Shown one piece after another: positions 23,283 through 24,396 of a stretch of DNA of 24,396 nt. The stretch is from an uncultured Clostridia bacterium. Lineage in GTDB: Bacteria > Bacillota > Clostridia > Oscillospirales > Ruminococcaceae. A program made the position numbers and the translations under genes. The stretch covers positions 1-24,396 of the forward strand of contig CANEHP010000009.1 of the NCBI GenBank assembly GCA_947427325.1, read 5' to 3'. Below the pieces are notes generated by a model. The model saw only the letters and a list, made by a program, of their open reading frames with translations, made no database searches and was not told where the DNA came from. Every line of letters begins with the position of its first letter. Within the stretch, counting starts at the first letter, position 1.

Positions 23283-24396
23283 TTACTCGTTGATCTTGGT
23301 AACAACGCCTGAGCCAACGGTCTTGCCGCCTTCACGGATAGCGAAACGAAGACCCTCTTCAACTGCGATGGGAGTGATAAGCTCAACATCCATCAATACG
23401 TTGTCGCCGGGCATGCACATTTCCTTATCGGCAGGAAGAGTGATAACGCCTGTAACGTCTGTGGTTCTGAAGAAGAACTGAGGTCTGTAATTGCTGAAGA
23501 AGGGCTTATGACGGCCGCCCTCGTCCTTCTTAAGAACGTAAACCTGTCCCGAGAACTTTGTGTGGGGGTGAATTGAGCCGGGCTTGCAAAGAACCTGTCC
23601 GCGCTCAATATCGCTTCTCTGAATACCGCGGAGAAGTGCGCCGATGTTGTCGCCTGCTTCTGCGTAGTCAAGGAGCTTGTGGAACATTTCGATACCTGTA
23701 ACAACGGTGCTTTTAGGCTCGTCGCAAAGACCTGTGATTTCGATAGGATCGTTCATCTTTAAAACGCCTCTCTCAACACGTCCTGTAGCAACAGTACCAC
23801 GGCCTGTGATGGTCATTGTGTCCTCAACAGGCATAAGGAAGGGCTGGTCAGCCTTACGGTCAGGAGTGGGGATATAATCGTCAACTGCCTTCATAAGCTC
23901 AACGATGCAAGCATACTCGGGAGCGTTGATGTCCTGGCTGGTGGAGTCGAGAGCAACCTTAGCAGATCCTCTGATAACGGGAATGTCGTCGCCGGGGAAG
24001 TCATGGCTGTTGAGAATATCTCTGATATCCATCTCAACAAGGTCAAGAAGCTCTGCGTCGTCAACGTCGTCGCACTTGTTGATAAATACAACCATTGCGG
24101 GAACGCCTACCTGGTGAGCAAGAAGGATATGCTCCTTGGTCTGAGCCATAGGACCGTCAGTACCTGCAACAACCAGGATTGCGCCGTCCATCTGAGCAGC
24201 GCCGGTAATCATGTTCTTGATATAGTCAGCGTGGCCGGGGCAGTCAACGTGAGCATAGTGACGTGCGTCCGTTTCATACTCAACGTGAGCGGTATTGATT
24301 GTAATGCCGCGCTCTCTCTCCTCGGGAGCCTTGTCGATCATATCATATGCTTCAAACTGAGCATAGCCCTTGAGTGCGAGTACCTTTGTGATAGCA
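23283..24396 (-). CDS. tuf: Elongation factor Tu, 5' end beyond the window
   Basis: GTPase that brings aminoacyl-tRNA to the ribosome. About 370 C-terminal codons are present; the reading frame continues to the window edge (ITKVLALKGYAQFEAYDMID), so roughly 30 N-terminal residues, including the P-loop, are missing. Visible are ERERGITINTAHVEYET, DCPGHADYIKNMITGAAQMD, NKCD and the C-terminal beta domains ending near EGGKTVGSGVVTKINE. An internal ATG at 24341 is not the start. The stop at 23283 is followed by the long-stem structure at 23150-23256. Confidence 0.97.
   Translation of the reverse strand, partial: AITKVLALKGYAQFEAYDMIDKAPEERERGITINTAHVEYETDARHYAHVDCPGHADYIKNMITGAAQMDGAILVVAGTDGPMAQTKEHILLAHQVGVPAMVVFINKCDDVDDAELLDLVEMDIRDILNSHDFPGDDIPVIRGSAKVALDSTSQDINAPEYACIVELMKAVDDYIPTPDRKADQPFLMPVEDTMTITGRGTVATGRVERGVLKMNDPIEITGLCDEPKSTVVTGIEMFHKLLDYAEAGDNIGALLRGIQRSDIERGQVLCKPGSIHPHTKFSGQVYVLKKDEGGRHKPFFSNYRPQFFFRTTDVTGVITLPADKEMCMPGDNVLMDVELITPIAVEEGLRFAIREGGKTVGSGVVTKINE

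Overview
This window looks like chromosomal DNA of a low-to-moderate GC anaerobic Firmicute, most likely a Ruminococcus-like member of class Clostridia. The reasons are the strong AGGAGG-type ribosome binding sites, perfect TTGACA-N17-TATAAT promoters, an S-box riboswitch on metK, pyruvate phosphate dikinase, rubredoxin, the YlxM-Ffh-S16-KhpA cluster, and Thr/Glu/Ala-rich linkers in exported proteins. The genus is an inference from protein style; no 16S rRNA gene is present. Most of the window is core housekeeping, with three zones of accessory or decayed DNA.

Layout. 1-2046: a membrane-anchored G5/3D-domain cell-wall protein (minus strand) with a consensus promoter and, upstream of it, three WalR-type half-sites; then an AT-rich gap with a heptamer tandem repeat. 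2047-4017: an ABC-F ribosome-associated ATPase. 4158-9204: pheS-pheT followed by a PrsA-like lipoprotein, apparently one minus-strand operon. 9205-9813: divergent control region with the pheST promoter, a 14-bp-stem dyad, the metK promoter and a SAM-I riboswitch with its terminator. 9814-10989: metK (plus). 11001-11157: a miniature inverted-repeat element inserted exactly at the stop codon of rnr. 11158-13881: rnr and secG (minus).

14171-18307 is a minus-strand translation/secretion cluster transcribed ylxM-ffh-rpsP-khpA. It has been rearranged. A 448-bp segment (last 65 codons of rpsP plus all of khpA) occurs twice, at 14422-14869 and 16052-16499, with only one difference seen by eye. Between the copies lie 1182 bp of AT-richer cargo encoding a small two-helix Cys/His-loop membrane protein and a secreted protein with a His...Asn-Cys arrangement like circularly permuted NlpC/P60 (papain-like) enzymes. 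The layout is what single-crossover integration of a circle would leave. A rubredoxin with an unusual C-x-C first knuckle follows.

18308-18797 holds the ylxM promoter, a dispersed repeat with 9-bp inverted ends (a relative of its left end lies at 4068-4100) and an extended -10 promoter for ppdK. 18798-21425 is ppdK (plus). 21426-22124 looks like a gene graveyard: two coding-like remnants, then a 255-bp chain of perfect hairpins ending in a second copy of the miniature element. 22125-23039 is an AraC-type regulator with a GyrI-like domain. 23040-23282 contains a possible plus-strand structured RNA or large-loop terminator. The window ends inside tuf (EF-Tu, 5' end missing).

The strongest candidates for something new are the rpsP-khpA duplication with its two-gene cargo, and the miniature-element family (one copy precisely at a stop codon, another ending a hairpin array).
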